A stretch of DNA of 5,515 nt from Candidatus Thorarchaeota archaeon (GTDB taxonomy: Archaea > Asgardarchaeota > Thorarchaeia > Thorarchaeales > Thorarchaeaceae), in NCBI GenBank assembly GCA_030642465.1, contig DAOWNS010000133.1:1-5515 (forward strand), in the 5' to 3' direction. Made by a program: the position numbers and the translations under genes. Positions 5,100 to 5,515 of this stretch are shown piece after piece. Numbering within the stretch: the stretch's first letter is position 1; each line of letters begins with the position of its first letter. The notes under the pieces were generated by a model. The model had not been told where the DNA came from. It was given only the letters and a program-made list of their open reading frames with translations, and ran no database searches.

Positions 5100-5515
5100 T
5101 TGACATCTACTAACGGTACAGACGATGCATCTGCCTCGGAGATTGGAGCTCCGACAAAGATGCGGTGGCTACACGTTTTCGCGATTGGCCTTGGCTTTTT
5201 TACAACGGGTGTCAGTTGGAGCGTCTACAACAGCTATCTACCAGCCGCATTTCTACCAGATTTTATCGTTGGTGATTTGCAGAATACAATCATTGGTGCA
5301 ATCATGGTTTTGGATAATCTTCTTGCTCTGTTCCTTCAGCCCTATATTGGAGCGAGGTCGGACAGGACGCGAACTAAATGGGGCCGACGAATGCCATACA
5401 TAATGATAGGCGCACCGATTGCTGCAGTCTTCTTTGCGCTGGCAGCCTATGGCTGGGCGGTCTTTGGGTTCTGGTTCATGCTGCCTATGTTAACAATTTT
5501 CAATATCGCCATGGC
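5100..5515 (+). CDS. MFS transporter, GPH/SLC45-like sugar carrier, N-terminal part (runs off the right edge)
   Basis: Membrane carrier of the major facilitator superfamily, most like the glycoside-pentoside-hexuronide and sucrose/SLC45-type groups, which couple sugar uptake to a cation. 138 complete codons are visible. A polar tail (1-22) precedes helix 1 (23-42, HVFAIGLGFFTTGVSW), helix 2 (63-82, TIIGAIMVLDNLLALFLQPY, with the buried Asp72 usual in this group), then the signature loop GARSDRTRTKWGRRMPYI (84-101) holding the MFS D-R-x-x-R-x-x-x-GRR pattern. Helices 3 and 4 follow (102-117 and 120 on). The start is TTG 5100, chosen for its SD; GTG 5091 and ATG 5160 are alternatives and all keep helix 1. 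Sugar specificity cannot be read from this half. Confidence 0.87.
   Translation, partial: MTSTNGTDDASASEIGAPTKMRWLHVFAIGLGFFTTGVSWSVYNSYLPAAFLPDFIVGDLQNTIIGAIMVLDNLLALFLQPYIGARSDRTRTKWGRRMPYIMIGAPIAAVFFALAAYGWAVFGFWFMLPMLTIFNIAM

Noticed and set aside
5093..5102. GAATGGTTTG repeats the ten bases at 4298-4307.
   Set aside because: Here it overlaps the transporter start codons; a lone copy without the surrounding cluster is likely chance.

Overview
The window most resembles a piece of an Asgard archaeal chromosome, possibly Thorarchaeia-like, although the lineage cannot be fixed from 5.5 kb. Three things point this way. Two tandem genes look like Asgard profilins. The regulators are archaeal in type: an ArsR-like winged-helix protein with an insert, and a stand-alone Lrp/AsnC effector (RAM) domain. 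The transcription signals are archaeal TATA boxes, combined with GGTGA or GGAGG Shine-Dalgarno (SD) sequences at several genes. Base composition is moderate and coding density is high.

Layout, left to right. Bases 1-1491 (minus) hold the N-terminal 497 residues of an OPT-family oligopeptide/metal-chelate transporter that runs off the left edge. Next is a minus-strand DUF167/YggU-family gene (1593-1919). A near-symmetric TATA element separates it from the divergent profilin-like gene at 2041-2421, which is followed by a second, diverged profilin-like gene at 2521-2895. A 78-residue stand-alone RAM-domain gene (3059-3295, plus) converges with a 282-residue winged-helix regulator (3387-4235, minus).

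The regulator's promoter region (about 4185-4310) holds four GGTTTG/CAAACC elements and the same 11-bp TATA-containing sequence seen in front of the first profilin. On the other side of that promoter is the least expected part of the window: three tandem micro-ORF units (about 4341-4640) of roughly 24-35 codons. Each is preceded by its own SD-like sequence. The first two share a C-terminal pattern; the second appears to start at CTG and the third is frameshifted. No function is recognised. A hairpin (4644-4665) lies between these units and a convergent gene for a 90-residue winged-helix-like protein (4703-4975, minus).

That small gene is in turn divergent from an MFS sugar-type transporter (5100 to the right edge), with one TATA element between them. 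The two transporters, OPT and MFS/GPH-like, suggest uptake of peptides and sugars. The small regulators next to them may sense amino acids or control transport, but that is inferred from position only. The profilin pair would belong to the actin-based cytoskeleton known in Asgard archaea; no actin gene is visible here.
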